Under the pieces are notes generated by a model. It saw only the letters and a program-made list of their open reading frames with translations, had not been told where the DNA came from and made no database searches. The position numbers and the translations under genes are program-made. From Pyrocephalus nanus (taxonomy: Eukaryota > Chordata > Aves > Passeriformes > Tyrannidae), in assembly GCA_038380795.1 (NCBI GenBank), contig CM076268.1, forward strand, positions 17,550,001 through 17,614,000: a DNA stretch of 64,000 nt, written 5' to 3'. Below are positions 36,101 to 49,877 of the stretch, piece after piece. Each line of letters begins with the position of its first letter. Position 1 is the stretch's first letter.

Positions 36101-36769
36101 GTATAAACCCCAACACCGTATATTTTTAAGATTAACTAATTCTGATAATGAAGAAAAATTTCCCTTGAATATGTTTATCTCTAACAGATTCTCCATGTCA
36201 CTCACTTATTGTAATAAGTATATTTATTTTCTTCAACAAATATAACTAAATAAGTACTTCTTGTGAAAACTAGTTTTCCACTAACACTTTTGAGTACTTA
36301 TGGGAAGAAGCTAGGCTTAAAAGATTACGTTTCACAGAACCAAACAAGGTAAAAAGCCCTTTATCTATTCAGATGTTTCCTCTAGGGATATGCTCTTTTC
36401 TTTGGGATCTCAGCGTGTTTGGTGAGTCATTAAGTTGTCTCTTTCGATGCTCAAACTTTTGTTAAACTACTAAAAGTTTCCTTTTTTAGTGAGAGCTGAA
36501 TAAGGGCAGTGTACACAGGAGAGAGCTATCTTTTGGAGTCAGGATAAGTGTTTATTCTCATGTTATTAATGAAATGTTTCCTCATGTTAAGTATTAGCAA
36601 TCTAGCATTTCTCCTTAGAGGAGTGTTCACCAGCAGTGCCTCTGATCCCTGCATTCAGGAGCTCAAACCACTTCTCAGGTATCAGATTTTATGTCTAACA
36701 TTAAGCCTTTAGGTCTTTCTTCCTCTTCTCTCAACTTTTACAGGTAATAAACTCTAATATAATACCATA

Positions 36770-36804
36770 TTGGGTTTTTTTCATTTGGGTGGTTGGGGTT
36801 TTTT
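36770..36804 (+). repeat. G/T-rich tract
   Basis: TTGGG, TTTGGGTGG and TTGGGG runs are separated by T stretches. It is similar in make-up to the tract at 33148-33190. Confidence 0.65.
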
Positions 36805-39201
36805 GCCCTGAATCTGCTTTAATTCCTCTTCTTACCTTTCTCTTCAGAGTGGTTTTGCAGTTTCTTCATTCCTTAGATGGTTCCTGTGGGCATCTTCTTT
36901 CAAATGGTCAAAGACTTTCTGCCCATGTCTGTATTCTACCTTAGCTTGCCAGACCCAGAGCAGCCAAACACTTTGGGTGATCTTGAGACCGATTCTTCAT
37001 TTCCACACCGCCTCTCTAGGTAGGGTTTCAGCTCTAAGCCCCTTATTCATGTTGCAAAACATATATTTGTATGGCAGGGAAAGCAGAGGCATTTCAAGGA
37101 ATTTTGTAGCAATGATCATGAAGTCTCTTCTTTTATGTCATTCACATAACATCACTTTAATGGTAGATGAGATAAATGGGGGCCAAACAAGACCACCTGA
37201 CATAATCATAGAATATCTTTTGGGGAAAACTGAATTGTCCTAGAACTGGCCTCAAGTTGTATAACTGTCACTTTACCTAGGCTTTGGTAGCTCTTTATCT
37301 GTGTGAGATTGTCTGCAGCTGTTAAATAGTGTTTGGCAAAAAACTTGGAGTGAATTTCGGGATAATTTTGGGGGTGGAGCATCCACCTACCACCTTGAAA
37401 TAACACTTTGATATTACAGGAAAAGCCAGTGCTGCTTTTTCAGGAAGGGGATCTTACTTTGGTACATGATGGCACTGAAATGGCAAATATGAACTGAGAA
37501 GTAAGATGATTGCAACACTTGTAGGATAATGCTATGGATGGGGAAATAAGGGATATTTTGTCAGCCAGAAAGCACTGGCAAAGTTGTAAGAGAACTCTCT
37601 CCAAGGGTTCCAGTGTGCATCCATCCAGCCAGGCTCATGGGAACAGCGAGAGCAAAAAAGCAGACATGGATGGATGGAAGCAGGATCAGGCAGCTCATTT
37701 TACCCTTTAGGGGAAGCTGGGCCTTGGCAAGCTTAGCTTATGCTTCATTGCATCTCATAGATGTATTTTTGGTTTCAGTAATAGCAGGAATGCTCAGTGG
37801 TGAGAATGAATTGATTTTTTTATATAAAAAGAAAAACTAGCATAACTGCACATGGGAATTGAACTAGCTGAAGCAAGCTGTAACTCTCCTTTTTCTCCCA
37901 GGAAACACATCCACCAGAATATTTACTTTGTGGTAGATCACGTGTTTTATTTCCAGAGTGTTTGTCTTTCAACATGTAAAATGGTGACAGAATCAAGCAG
38001 GGATTAAATGTATTAAAAATAGAATTGTTTCTCAAAGGAGTCTGAATTAAAATAATAGTTTCAAATGTTGATATTTCTTTTGTAATTTTCTTATTTATTT
38101 TAACTTTATTTGAAGTGTTTCTTTTTTTTGCTATGAATCTGTAGTACATAAAACAATTTGGTTGAAAATAGTTGTGAAATTAGAAAAGTATGTTTCAATC
38201 CATAAATTTTTTTTGCAATAAACATGTACAGAAAAGCTGTAAGTTTTCCTTACGCATCAGGTTCTCCCTCTTTAAAAGTGATTAACTGAGAAGAGAGTTT
38301 AAGTAAATTAAATCCAAGAGCTCTGAGAATTATGCCAACCTGCATGCCCTAACACATGGGAAAGAATACGGGAGCATTCCTCTCGATTTGTAAGGGATTC
38401 CCATTGAAGCTGAATAGGTGAAAGGAAATTTTGGTAATGAGAATAGTTATGTGCCTACACTCCTCTAGCTGTGCCACAGCCAGAAGACCTACTTGTATTG
38501 GATTTGTTTATACTAGGTGATGTCAGGTGGTTGGAACTGAAGTAGGCCTGTGGGCTTTCACTAAGTGAATTATAATTGTTTTGCACTCCTACGTGTTCTG
38601 TGTGTCAGCATTTGGAGGCATTCATACTTTCCATTCCACCAGTGAGGTGTGCCAGAACTTATCTGTGCACCAGAGGGCAATTTGCATAGCTCCCTACAGC
38701 ATGGTTATTTGACAGGCAACTTCTTCTTTCTGATTGCAAAAAATTGTGAATCTTTTCAAATACCTTGCTGATGCCAAATCCTCCTTCCTGATTCTATATT
38801 AATCCCCAAAAGGTTTCTTCCTACACTAAATAATACCATAAACATATGTGGAACTATAGTTCTAAAAATTCTTGGAAGATATTTTTATAGGTGATTCTGT
38901 AAGCACAAAGACATTATGGGAGATAGAAGTGCCTCAGATTAATTGGTTACTACTTAACCATTCCATGTAATATATGCTGGCAGCACTTACTTTAAGAGTG
39001 TCTATTTGAATAAAATACAAAATGTATGTGGTGCAGAGTGGTGATGCTGCATCACTGGCTTTGGCCATGTCTAGTGTGAAAGGACCAAGGCTGCACCACA
39101 GGCAGTACATGTGGTAATGCCAACTGATATGGCAAACTGCAGCAGCACTCCTCAAGAAAGGCTTCCATGGTGGATAACTTCTGGAATATAATAAGAACTA
39201 G

Positions 39202-39335
39202 AGATTTTCAGAACTTGACTGGGCAAGGCCATTAGCAACTTGGTCTGACATCGAAGCTGTCCCTTGTCCTGAGAAGGGGGCTGGAGTAGATGATCTTCAT
39301 AGGTCTTCTCCAACTTTAATGATTCTATCAATAAT
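39202..39335 (+). mobile_element. CR1 LINE 3' end, plus orientation
   Basis: The segment contains CTGGGCAAGGCCATTAGCAA, then CTTGGTCTGAC, a GTCCTGAGAAGGGGGCTGGA block, GTAGATGATCTTCATAGGTC, and finally AATGATTCTATCA. This is the standard CR1 3' UTR order, ending in the ATTCTATGA-type terminal repeat. It is 5' truncated to about 130 bp and moderately diverged. Confidence 0.88.
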
Positions 39336-40261
39336 TTAACTGATCTTTCAATTGATTAGCTTCAATGATTTCATGAGATCTAGTGGATGAAAATGTTCCA
39401 TGTCAGAACACTAGAAAACTACAGAAGGATTTACTGTGTGGAAAAAGACCTGTCATCATCATGCTAGCTGTAATGTCTGAAGCACATTTTTAGATAGTTG
39501 AAAGAGATCATACTCAGCCAATTATAATCACTTTTCTGAACAGGCCTAATTAGTAAATAATTATCTTGTTTAAGAGACAAAGGTACTTTCTCTTTTTTTT
39601 TTTTCTTTTTGGGAGGTATGTTTTTGGTTTGGGCTTTCCTGTTTGTTTTGGTTTGGGTTTTTTGGGTTTTTTTGAGTATTCACTCAGAATTTTCAGGCTA
39701 TTTTAATTAAAAACAAATTTGGAAATTTGATTTAACTTTTTCTTGCCAGAAATATGTGAACAAGTTAAAGTAGGTTTTTCTGTTTTCCTGGAAATGACAA
39801 GATGTAATGCTCACTTCTAGACTACAGTTTAAAACCATTCTTCACATTGTTTTAATAATTTTCATGCACTTTTGATCATGCTTTCTACTATTTCCCTTTG
39901 AACACCAGCTATTTGCTGCTTGCCTGGGAAGAAGACTCTGACCTTCCAGAAGATCCCATGTTGCAAAACTGATCATAGTGTTACTTTTAATCCTGTAATT
40001 TTTTTTTTCTGGTATCTCCTAGTATAGTGATGACTTCAGCAACTTCTGCAAAATTCTGCTGAGCTGAGCTGAATACACACTTGTGTCTTCTGCTCAGACA
40101 CTTTCTGTATTTTCTCTGTATCAGTGAGTAGTGGGAAAGAAGAACTGAAGGCTAAGACTCATCAGCTTAGTTTAAATTCACATCATAATAAACTAGGAAA
40201 GGATTTCGAAGCAGATAAGTCTATTTCCCTTCTAAGGCTCACTGTAACTGGCCTTGTGATC
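39336..40261. other. Non-coding stretch with a T/G-rich tract
   Basis: No gene is recognised. A T-rich then G/T-rich tract occupies about 39590-39675. Confidence 0.5.
39590..39675 (+). repeat. Poly(T) then G/T-rich tract
   Basis: T runs are followed by TTTTGGTTTGGG- and TTTTTTGGGTTTTTTTG-like sequence for about 85 bp. It is the longest of the recurrent G/T-rich tracts in the window. Confidence 0.75.
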
Positions 40262-41060
40262 ATGGAGGAAAGAGTAGGTTTCAGATGATTGTGATTTTAC
40301 TGAGGCTTTTGATGTTGTTTAGATAAGCAAATCAGGGAAACATGATGTAGATAAATCTAGTACAGCATGAATGAAGTGGAAGAATGAGACGCTTCATGAG
40401 CATGTCTTGTGTCTGATAATATCTCCAGTAAATTGAAGGTCAGTACAATTCAAAATGATATTGATAAATTGAAGAAATGGTCTGATAAAAATAGGATGTG
40501 TTTTTAAAACAGATCAAGTCATCTGTCACACGTTTTTGTGAGGAACCAGTGGTTAAGTGGCAGAAAAAAGGATTGAGTGGGTGAAAACACATCAACAGTG
40601 CTGGGTCATATAAACAAAACTTATCTTGCAGGGAACATCAAGCTTTTCCACTTGACATTAGCAAAATGTTAGCTGCAGCACTGCTGTAGACAGATTGGAG
40701 ATAGATCAGAGAAGAGGAATAGCAATAAGGAGTTTTACAGGATACATGGTCTACAAGGAAAGATGGAAAAAACCTGACACATAAGTTGTTTAATCAAAAA
40801 GGAAGACTAAGGGGAGACATTCTGATCCTCAAAGGGCTCCTTAAAAGGTAGAAGAAGTAGATTTTTTTTCTCTGTATCTACTATAAGTAGGATTGAAATA
40901 ATGAGTTTTAACTGCAATAAAGGAAGATTTGGTTAGATATTAATGTAATGTGCTAGGAAGACATATGAGCATTAAAGATCATGTAAGACTGGAATATGAT
41001 TCTCTGGTGGGTTTTCAGTCATCATCATCAGAAAGAGCAGTTCAGAGAAATCCATTAGGA
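40262..41060 (+). mobile_element. Old, decayed CR1-family LINE (ORF2 3' part), plus orientation
   Basis: About 800 bp of a degraded CR1-type LINE. At 40293 the + strand encodes DFTEAFDVV, the equivalent of the reverse-transcriptase motif A usually seen as DFSKAFDTV, with its catalytic Asp. A stop codon follows at once. Further on, GATATTGATAAATTGAAGAA (40459-40478) matches the CR1 block for a D-L-D-K-L-like run. GACTAAGGGGAGACATTCTG (40806-40825) and the GATTTGGTTAGATATTA block (40927-40943) match the region just before the 3' UTR. Many stops and indels make it a fossil, much older than the copies at 4879 and 39202. Ends are approximate. Confidence 0.82.
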
Positions 41061-42889
41061 TCCGTATGGATTGTGGATTCTGACCTAACACAGGGAGTGT
41101 TAACAGATAAATGTTAACAGGGTTCTCCTGTTGCTCAATTCTGTACAGTCCTGGGAAAAACCCAGGAGCATGTTGCTGGTTAAGGCCAGTGGCACAGATC
41201 TGTCAAATGCTGTGTGGAGCATCTTTCTGTCCTGTCAGCAGCTCACTGTTAACCTGAACACTGCTAGAAAACCACACTCCCTACTTTGTCCATGAATTTA
41301 CCTCTCCGCTTTCATCCTCTGGGCACTTACTCTATTCAGTTCCTGGTGTACTGCTCCTTCTCTATCTCTGTGTAAAAGGAAAGCATGTACAGACTATAAA
41401 TAGAATTACTAGTAAACCAGGAAACTTAGTAGTTCCATTTCAGATAAGGAAAGCTCAAGTGGGTTGGACAACAGCCCAGCTGTGTTACATGAGTACTAAC
41501 ATGATCTCAGCAAACAGATTTTATATAACTTGAAAATACTGAAGCAATGATCTCCAGTGAATTTAAGCTATTTTCTCTACTGGCTGGATTTTGCAGGTTT
41601 CTTCTGTTTCTCTGCACTTATAATCTCTTACTCAGCTCAAAATGTACTGCTGGCTAATGATATATAACATAGCTGTCTCCCTTCTGTTACCTAATTTGTA
41701 CTTGCTTTTAAATATGAACAGAGTTACAGATAGACAAAAAGTCCTGAAATCTTGGGAAATTCCCTGTTCTCTCTCATGAGTGTTTCTGAAACCTCATTTT
41801 AGTACCAATGTAGTAAAGAAATTGGAATCTTTCAGCTGCTTTTTTTAAGTGACCTTTCTTGATTTTCCTCAAAAAATTTTCAGTTCTCAGCAATGCTAAG
41901 TGTAGTCTGTTTGACCTTCTTCATACTCAAATACCGTAAACAGTCTCTGCTGAAAGCTGGAAATATCTTCAGATTTCTTTTAAGAAAATTATTAGGGTAC
42001 TACCCTTTGATGCCAAAAGGGACTGTGTAGTTGACCATTTACTATGATAGTTGCTATCTGACAGGAAGCTTTTACAGCTTGCATTGAGGCCAGACTTCAA
42101 CAGTTCATCTCTGCAGACCACACACCAAACGAAATTGTACATTAGCAAGAATATATTCATAAAATGTACACATATCTATGCAAAGAAGCATGACATACTA
42201 TTAACAAAAGAAAGCAAGATTGTGGCCAGAAATGACATCCAAAATTCTGTAACTTTGCACACAGCTTTACACTGGATACATGATCTTTTTGCCAAACTGT
42301 GCAACACTGCAAAGGACAACTTTGTTTTTGGTGTAAACTATAAAAATTAAAAAATCTGAGCCAGTCCCCCATGAGAGTCACTGCACAAAATCTGCTTCAA
42401 ATACTTCAGTGTTAATCATTCCTCAAGATTAGGAGTATAAAATAGAATAGTTAACGATAGTGGAATAAGTCCAATAATAGACAAACAAAAGGGACAAGTT
42501 AACATTAGGGATTGATACTGAGGTTTTTTGCAATGCTAAAACGATTCTGATGATACCTTCCTTGAGGTGGTCTCTTGCCCTTATGCATTAGTCTCAAATA
42601 CCAAAAGAGGATGGTGGCCTTTGACTCTGTAAGAAGTATGTTGCTTTTCTAATGAAAAACATCACAACCACTAGCTTCTCAAAATGAAGATCAGAATTTT
42701 CTGAAGGTCTCTTGTGGCTGAGCATGTTCAGTCCTTTCTGATTCATAAGAGCAAGTGACTGTGATGTGGTTTTCTGTGCTTCATTTGAGTGCTTGGGAGT
42801 CAAGAGTCAGACCAGGTGGTGGGGAGGGAAAAGACACAGGAGTGAGGATGAAGATGTAAGGCTGCAGTTGGAAGAAGTAAAAACATACC

Positions 42890-42910
42890 TTTTTTTTTTT
42901 TTTTTTTTTT
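42890..42910 (+). repeat. T21 homopolymer
   Basis: This is an uninterrupted run of 21 T. I see no poly(A)-tailed retroposon attached on the minus strand. Confidence 0.95.
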
Positions 42911-45900
42911 CTTCTGGTTCTTTCATTTTCTCTGTCTCTGAAACTTATCTCTGCTTTCTGAGAGCCTGAGTGTTTTCCACCAGTCTGTGAAAAGTATGAT
43001 GTGGAGCTTATGTCAATGAGTGTGGTATAGCATGTTTTAAAGATTGTGGGGGACAGTCATCCTAAACTAATGATCACCCTGAACTGGCTGGTCACATCTG
43101 GTCTCAGTCAAGGCCAGTATACTTTAAACCTGTTTGAAAACCAAATAATGTGAGTATCAGGACAAGAATTTTCTGATTTCCCCAGTAATTTCTGTAAAAT
43201 CTACAAATTAACGTATTTCTTAGGTGTGATGAACAGATGGTCTTTTACCTGCATTTTATCTTTAGTCTTTAGTATAGGTTTAAAGTGACTCAGAATTTAA
43301 GGTTTTAACCAGCAGGAAGGCTTTCCTCATCCATCTGTTTAAGGAACTGATGAGCTGAGACATGGCCTGATCTCAACAACTGCCAGCTTTCTCTGGTGCA
43401 TTCACCAGCTTATAAGTGGTTGAACCCTTGTAAGCTTTGTGAATTAGGGGTGGCCTGGGATATACTGGAAACTCATCAGTGTGCAGCTCAGTGCTGGTGT
43501 GCATGCTTGGACAGCAAGCATTGCAAAGCCCTTCCTGCTGCCCACATGCAGATAAGCCAGACTGATAATTTCTAAACTTTAAGGGTCTTGCTTTAACAAC
43601 TATAATATTTGGTTTTGATCCATGTGTCACATTCTGCACCATCTTTCTTTGCTTTGATAAGACTCTAGTTAGTTATAAATTTTACCCTCTCTTCTATCAT
43701 TGCCTTTCCTTCTTGTGCTTCACTGCCACTTAATTTTGTACCCTTATTCTTGTAGTGTTTGGTAAAATAATGAGATTGGTCTGTCTTAAAAAGCTCAACT
43801 GAGTCACACAAAGGAACTGAAGCCCTTACACTTTCACTGAAATAAATCACTTAGATGTTTAGTAGCTAAACAGTCTGTGGACTTGGCACTTGAATGCCAA
43901 AGGGAAACATAAAAGGTGGAATACCTTTTCACTAACTCTTCTTCTTACCTAGATCCTCTCATTGCCCCAGAATTATGTTAAAAAAAGTAAAAGATTAATT
44001 TGGTGCAACTAGCACAAGTTGCCAATCTCTGCATCTCAAAATGGCAAAAGTTGGGTAAATATGCTGTGATAATGCTCCAGTAACAACCTTAGGAGATAAT
44101 ATTGACCCATTCATTACTTAAATACCCTCAGTTTGGTCATCCATCTGCTGTATTGTGTTATATCAGAGAATTGAGACAATACAAATACCCTTCCAAAACT
44201 GGCTGACATAGAGGAACAAGCCCTTCTACTTGACCAAAAGAGGTCATCAAGCAGAAATATCCTGTGATAGAGGCTCCATGGCTTTGAAAGCTATGCTTGA
44301 AGGGCAGAAGTGTCACAGATAAAGGACAGTGACTGTTCTGATGACTGTGGTAGTATTCCTGGCAAACCTAAGCATTCTTTTTTGGCTGTTAATGCAGGTT
44401 GAACCACCATAAAATACCGTGATCTGATCTGCAACTCAGTTCCTGGAGGGATAAAGAGAACACTTACTAAATGGTTGATTGTCTTGACGAAGTTGAGAAA
44501 GAGTAGCTGGAAGAAGATGTGATAGGATCTGCATACCATGTGGAAGTCCAGACAGTGGTGAGATATGCTCTTAGGAGCACTTAAAATGTCTCCATCTGTC
44601 AGTTGAAAAGTTTTGAGACAGTTTAAGGTGTGGCTGTAGCTGGATCATATGAAGATAATTTGAAAAGTATTGGTTTTGTGCTGGCATGACTTAGGGATGT
44701 GTTGTATCATTGATTTTCTGATATAAAGTTTGTTCCCTTATGGGGATTTTGGAGCAGTTTTCTTGCTGTTTTAACCTTCTGTTTCTAGGATCATTTACTT
44801 TCTTGGGAAGCAGCTTTTCTAAGCAATGTCAGAGCTAGTCCTTATTTGTAACTTATCACTGTGAAAGTAGTGTTCTCCTTTAGCCTTCTACCAAGAATTA
44901 CCAAGGAATGCTGCAGCAACCCTTGCAGCATGAATCTTGTCTTGGCTAAGCTTCTGCAGCCTCTGTGCAGAGAGAAATATGTTGTTGTCTTTTGGCTTCC
45001 TTCAGTGTTCAGCAGAATGCAATACAGACAGATTGCTGAGTGACAGTACTGGATTAAATCATACATGGATGATCAGCCACAAGGCACATTTTGCCGTCCA
45101 CTCTTGGTCCAACAGATCATGGGTCCTGTTATCCTGTTATCTGTGTGCTGGAGGGGCTGGTTGCATGGGACAGAGATAACTACAAGTCTTGGAGAGGTAA
45201 GAGGTCACTGCTGTAGGGGTGATCTTATCACTGCACTGCATCAACCTTCAGCATTGTCTTGCCTAGTTCTGCTCTGCTTTTGTGTGATGCTTATGTGCAT
45301 TTGTCATGTGCTTCTGATTGAGGCAGACACAGAATACTCAATCCACATCATGGTCCAAGAGAAGTGGCTTCCAGTCAAGTCTCTGTGCTGGTGCTCTGTG
45401 GCTAGAGATTAGCCACTAGTGGTCATCCAGCTTTGTCTGAGGTTGTCAGCACTCCTGAAATGAGAAAACAAAAGCTGTAATTTTCTCCCTGTTGGCTCTT
45501 CATTCTACTAATTTGTTTAAAGTATTGAAGTTCTCTGCCTGGGCTGTCTTTTGAAGTTTTTGGTACTTACTGTACAATGCAGAATTGTGCTGACCCAGTA
45601 ACGTAGCATGTCTGGGAGAAAGTGAATGCTGCTTTTCCGTAACCTGAGTGATTTCACTGTAGCTATAGCAGTACTGTGATCCTCAGCCTGGACCTCGTGT
45701 GAGTAGGATGGACTGAAAAGATGAGATCCATGTACTAAGGGAGTCAGATGCAATGGAGAAAGAAGGTTCCACAACTGTGTTTTTGCAGACTTGCTTAATA
45801 AGCACCCATTCTTGCCCAAGACAAGAGCAGATGGGTCCAGGCAATGTGAACAAAGTGTCCCTAGAGGGCTAATGAAGAAGCTGTCTATCCTGGTATATAC

Positions 45901-48900
45901 TGCACCCATGTCATAAACTGCTGCTCAGTAAGGTGTTGCTGGGGCTGTGCCTCTCATATCTGCACCTCTTAGCAAAAACAGTAATGATGATCCAACTGGC
46001 AGTGGAAGCTCCAGTAGCATGAAACAGGAGCCTGACAAATAGAAATTTTCTACAGAGTGCAATTCAAGATTTCTTTGATCTTGTATTAGCCTTTCTCTAA
46101 GTCTTTCCCTAATGCTGTCATGTTTAAGACAGAGAAGTCTTGAACAATCTTCTGCTTGCATAAGAAACTTATACTGCCCTGAAAATTGTATAATCTCCAT
46201 TAAATTAAGGTTTGAGAAAGTTCTGTGTTTATATAAGCTGCTTCGTAAGTAAACACTTCCAGAAGTAGCTTTATTTTTTACCAATTGCTTTTGTTATGTT
46301 TTGGTAATCTTTGTCTAAACAGAATTATGTTAGTGACTAATAGAGTTGTCAGCTATCTACTTGCTTCCTTTCCCAATAACTTCCTACCCAGCCTTTGCCT
46401 GCCTTCAAGAAAATCTGATGGTGGCCTCATAGTCTTAGGGACAGCGAGTTTCTCCAGGTGTGAAAACACTGTGAGGTAAAGAACTGATTTTGACTTCCTG
46501 TACTGATGACATACCCACTTTCCCCTGATAAATATCCAAACGAGTGAATGTTCCTGTGGGCATGACTGACAAAGTGTTGCACAAGCAACAGAGTTGCATG
46601 CCGGTATTGTGGAGTCATGGCTTGTGCCTGGATTCCCCAGTGTTTAATTACAGTGACATCCCCAGTGTAGCCCTTTCCTCACTGCAAAATCTGCCTCCCC
46701 CTCTGTTTTTCTGTAACCTGGAGAAAGCTGTTGCTGTGGCTGGTATCATATTGTCAGATTTGCTTGAGGTTGGCCAGAGCATGTAAAACTATTGGGAAAA
46801 TGAGGCAATAGCATGAAAGACAGACTTTCATACACTATGAGAGTGATCACGTAAAACTTCAGGTTGAAAATGGCACTTTTACTGCCCTGTGATGGCAGGA
46901 AAGGGAGGCAGAGGGGAGTAGAGGAAATGATGCTGGGGTGTTCTCTAGTTCATACAAAGCCTGCTTTGGAGAGCTTTCTCCACCAAAGCAAACAGTGGCA
47001 TTTGTGAACTTCCTGCTTGTGACAATGGCAAGTAGTCTTTGTCATAAACCCCTTGAGTAAGTCACTGCTATGGGCTGCAGAAGCAGGTGCCCCAACTATC
47101 CAAATGGCACAGTCTGTCTGCTTCTGGGGAGGCCTCCAAGTACTGTGGAGCTCTCATCTGCAGGAGGGAAAGAACACTTAAACCTTTGTTGCTATAAAGA
47201 GGAGGAAAGTTAGAGCTAGACGAGTCTGCTGGCTTTTGCCTCTATCTCTTTCCAGAAATCAAGAAATTAAAAGTCAATTCATGGAATTTCTTCATCCCCA
47301 GAAGCCCTTGCCTTGGGAATGCAGCCACAGGATCGGGTCCTTCATGAGCAGCATAAGCGCAGCCATTCTCAATGTCTGCTCTTTCTTAGCTCTTGATGTT
47401 TTCCTTTGAGGTTAAAGAGCACATTGCTAGTATTTAACTGGATTTAATTTGGGTAAAGTGGAAAAATCCAGACTTCATCCTGTTATATAACTGTAGTCTA
47501 GCCCTTGTGACAACTCTGAATTCACAGGACTCTGCTGGCTTCTCTTCATAACTTGTTCCAATCCTCTGTGTTGCTTAATTTGCATGAGATTAGTAAAAGT
47601 GAAACACTGGTTAGAACTTTCCTGATGGCAGTAATCGAAAAGGCAATGTGGTATGTAGAAATTGTTTCCTATTCCACCAATTTTTTGAGTGACTTTGTAT
47701 CATCTGATTGCTTCTCTATAGTTCCTTGTAAATGTGCATTTATATGCACAATAGATCCATGGAGAGCTCCACAGACCAGGAATAGCACACAGAGCAACAA
47801 CCTGCCAACACCACAGGCACATCCTCTTCAAAGAGGCTGAATAGAAATCGTGGAGAAGTTTCACAGTTTGGTGGTTAGGAAAATACCTTTTGCCTAATGA
47901 ATTTTCTGCTGGCAAATAGGTGGGTTTATCACCCTTATGTAACATCATTGATGCTGTTGCCAGTTAAGTTAGATGGCATTAAGGGCATCTTAGAAGAAAA
48001 ACATTTGTGGCTCTTCTTCTAATTTGAATGTTATTTCCAGAGCAACTTGCTGAAACACAATTTTAAGAAGGAAACTATGCAAGTTAAGGACCCTGCCAAG
48101 TGTGAGCACCCTGTTACCTGCATGAACATTTGCAGACACTTAAATGATCTTGGTTGCACAATAGCTTCAGGAAGGTCTAAAGGTAAAATTCTGGGCTGTG
48201 GGCTGTGTAAGCCCTATTCATGTTTTGGGAGCTAGAGGAGACTTGACTATAACTCAGTAAAATTGAGTGCTTATGTAAATGGTGAGTGATTTATGGTCCA
48301 AAAGCAAAATTTCACTGTATTATCTGCTGCACAAATGGACTTCCCTACCCTTTGGGTATGCTCCAAGCAGTGAGTGCCAAGGGAATCCTCATAGGTGCAA
48401 AACTGGGAATCATTTTTGTTTTGGTAAGGGGAGATAAAAATTTCCTTTTTACAGGCTTTTGAATGTTTTGTGAAAACTTGTAACATTTAATGCATCCTGT
48501 TCAAACAATGGTTCTTCACTAAAAAGGTTTTATTTGTACTTATAATTAGTCAGGGTAGGTTTGATATACTTCCAGGGAACCTACTAGAATTGCTCTCATT
48601 GAGTTCTGTGTGTGCAGGATCAGACTCGCCTCGCTGGTTGTTTTAGGCTGTAGAACATTTTTGTTTCTGATGAGACTTCCTGGTCAGGTGATTTTATTTG
48701 AGATGAAAAACTTACTTTTGAGTCATGTTTCCATTTGAATCTATTAATTTGCTATGGCAAAGTTCCTGAGTAGCCCCTGTTGTTTCCTGACTTTTTAACA
48801 AATGTTCTAATAGTTTTCTTATTAGCATTAAACAGACACAGAATTTCAGATGGGACTAATTTTTTAACAAGGATTATGTTTGGTCTTTTTGTTGTTTGAC

Positions 48901-49877
48901 TGGTTTAATTTTATCCCCCTGTTCTTAATTCTTGTAAGAGTTCTCTTGTTATGACAAGATGAATTGTCAAATTAATCATCAAAGAAAATTTCTCACTTTA
49001 ATGTGTTACCAAAAGTTGGTTTTGAGTTTCTGAGGTAGGAAAACATCTCTACATTGTGAAAGTCCAACCGCCTGTGAATGCTTGTTGCAGCTTTTGTAGC
49101 GATCACTGGGTTTGATCTGGAGATCTGTTGAGAGTTGGCATTGAGAACTAGAATGTTCTCATCAGTGGCCAGAGAACAAATTTACATTTAGATCCTGATG
49201 ATTTAGATAGGTCTCACCCCACAAACTTAAGCAATATGGGCAGAAAGTTTTCTTATGCATCAGTGTGGATGTATTGAATTCAGCATAACTTCTCCCATTT
49301 AACCAGCTGGGAATTAAGATTTTTCTGAATCTTGAAAACTTTGAGTTGGTTTGGGGCTTTTTTTCTTCTCTTGTTTGGTGGGGAAATCTTAGTGATTTCA
49401 CCGTGAACTCAAACTGCATATGAGATTAAAACTTGCATATCAGTAATTACTTCTGTAATTGCTGATTTTTTTTTTTTCAGCGATGTCTACATAGTTTTGT
49501 TCTTCTGTGTTCTATGTACAGATGTAGATCCACTGCCCAGCTGGCAGCCACAGTCCCTGTGATCTTGTGGAGGTCTTGGTACCCCAGTGGGAAGACAACA
49601 CCAGGCCTAAGGGCAAGGAAAGCTAGAGGGCCTTGAGGGAAACTGCATCTGCTCTGTTGGCAGCTGCTTGCTGAGTCACTGAGCCAGAGCTGGGGATCCA
49701 TCAGTGCCAGCGCCTTCATGACAAGCAGCCTTTGTAGGATTTGCCATGCCTGGGGCTCTGGCAGCATCTGGGGCAGGCACACCCTGCAAGAAAATGAAAG
49801 AAGTCTTGCTTAGCATGTGGTGAGAAGAAATAAAACAACCATTCCCTGATTTTGAATGTCCTTATCCAAGGCCAGTT

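Larger units (their letters stand above)
24946..39201. other. Long non-coding stretch
   Basis: More than 14 kb without a supported exon. An open segment at 26321-26498 follows a good acceptor, and a 124-codon frame lies at 34577-34951, but neither has a recognisable domain. G/T-rich tracts occur at 33148-33190 and 36770-36804. An (ATT)-type AT-rich patch lies near 28180-28202. I looked for TNF-receptor cysteine-rich and death-domain motifs, expected if FAS lay here, and saw none. Confidence 0.45.

Noticed and set aside
37202..37260. ATCATAGAAT followed by TTTTGGGGAAAAC, resembling a CR1 end
   Set aside because: Only the first 10 bases match a CR1 tail. The conserved GGTTGGAAAAGACC and AGTCCAACC blocks are absent.
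45517..46284. Two minus-strand open frames of 130 and 119 codons
   Set aside because: Neither has a recognisable motif, and both lie in ordinary AT-rich sequence. I looked for death-domain or cysteine-rich repeats expected of FAS and saw none.
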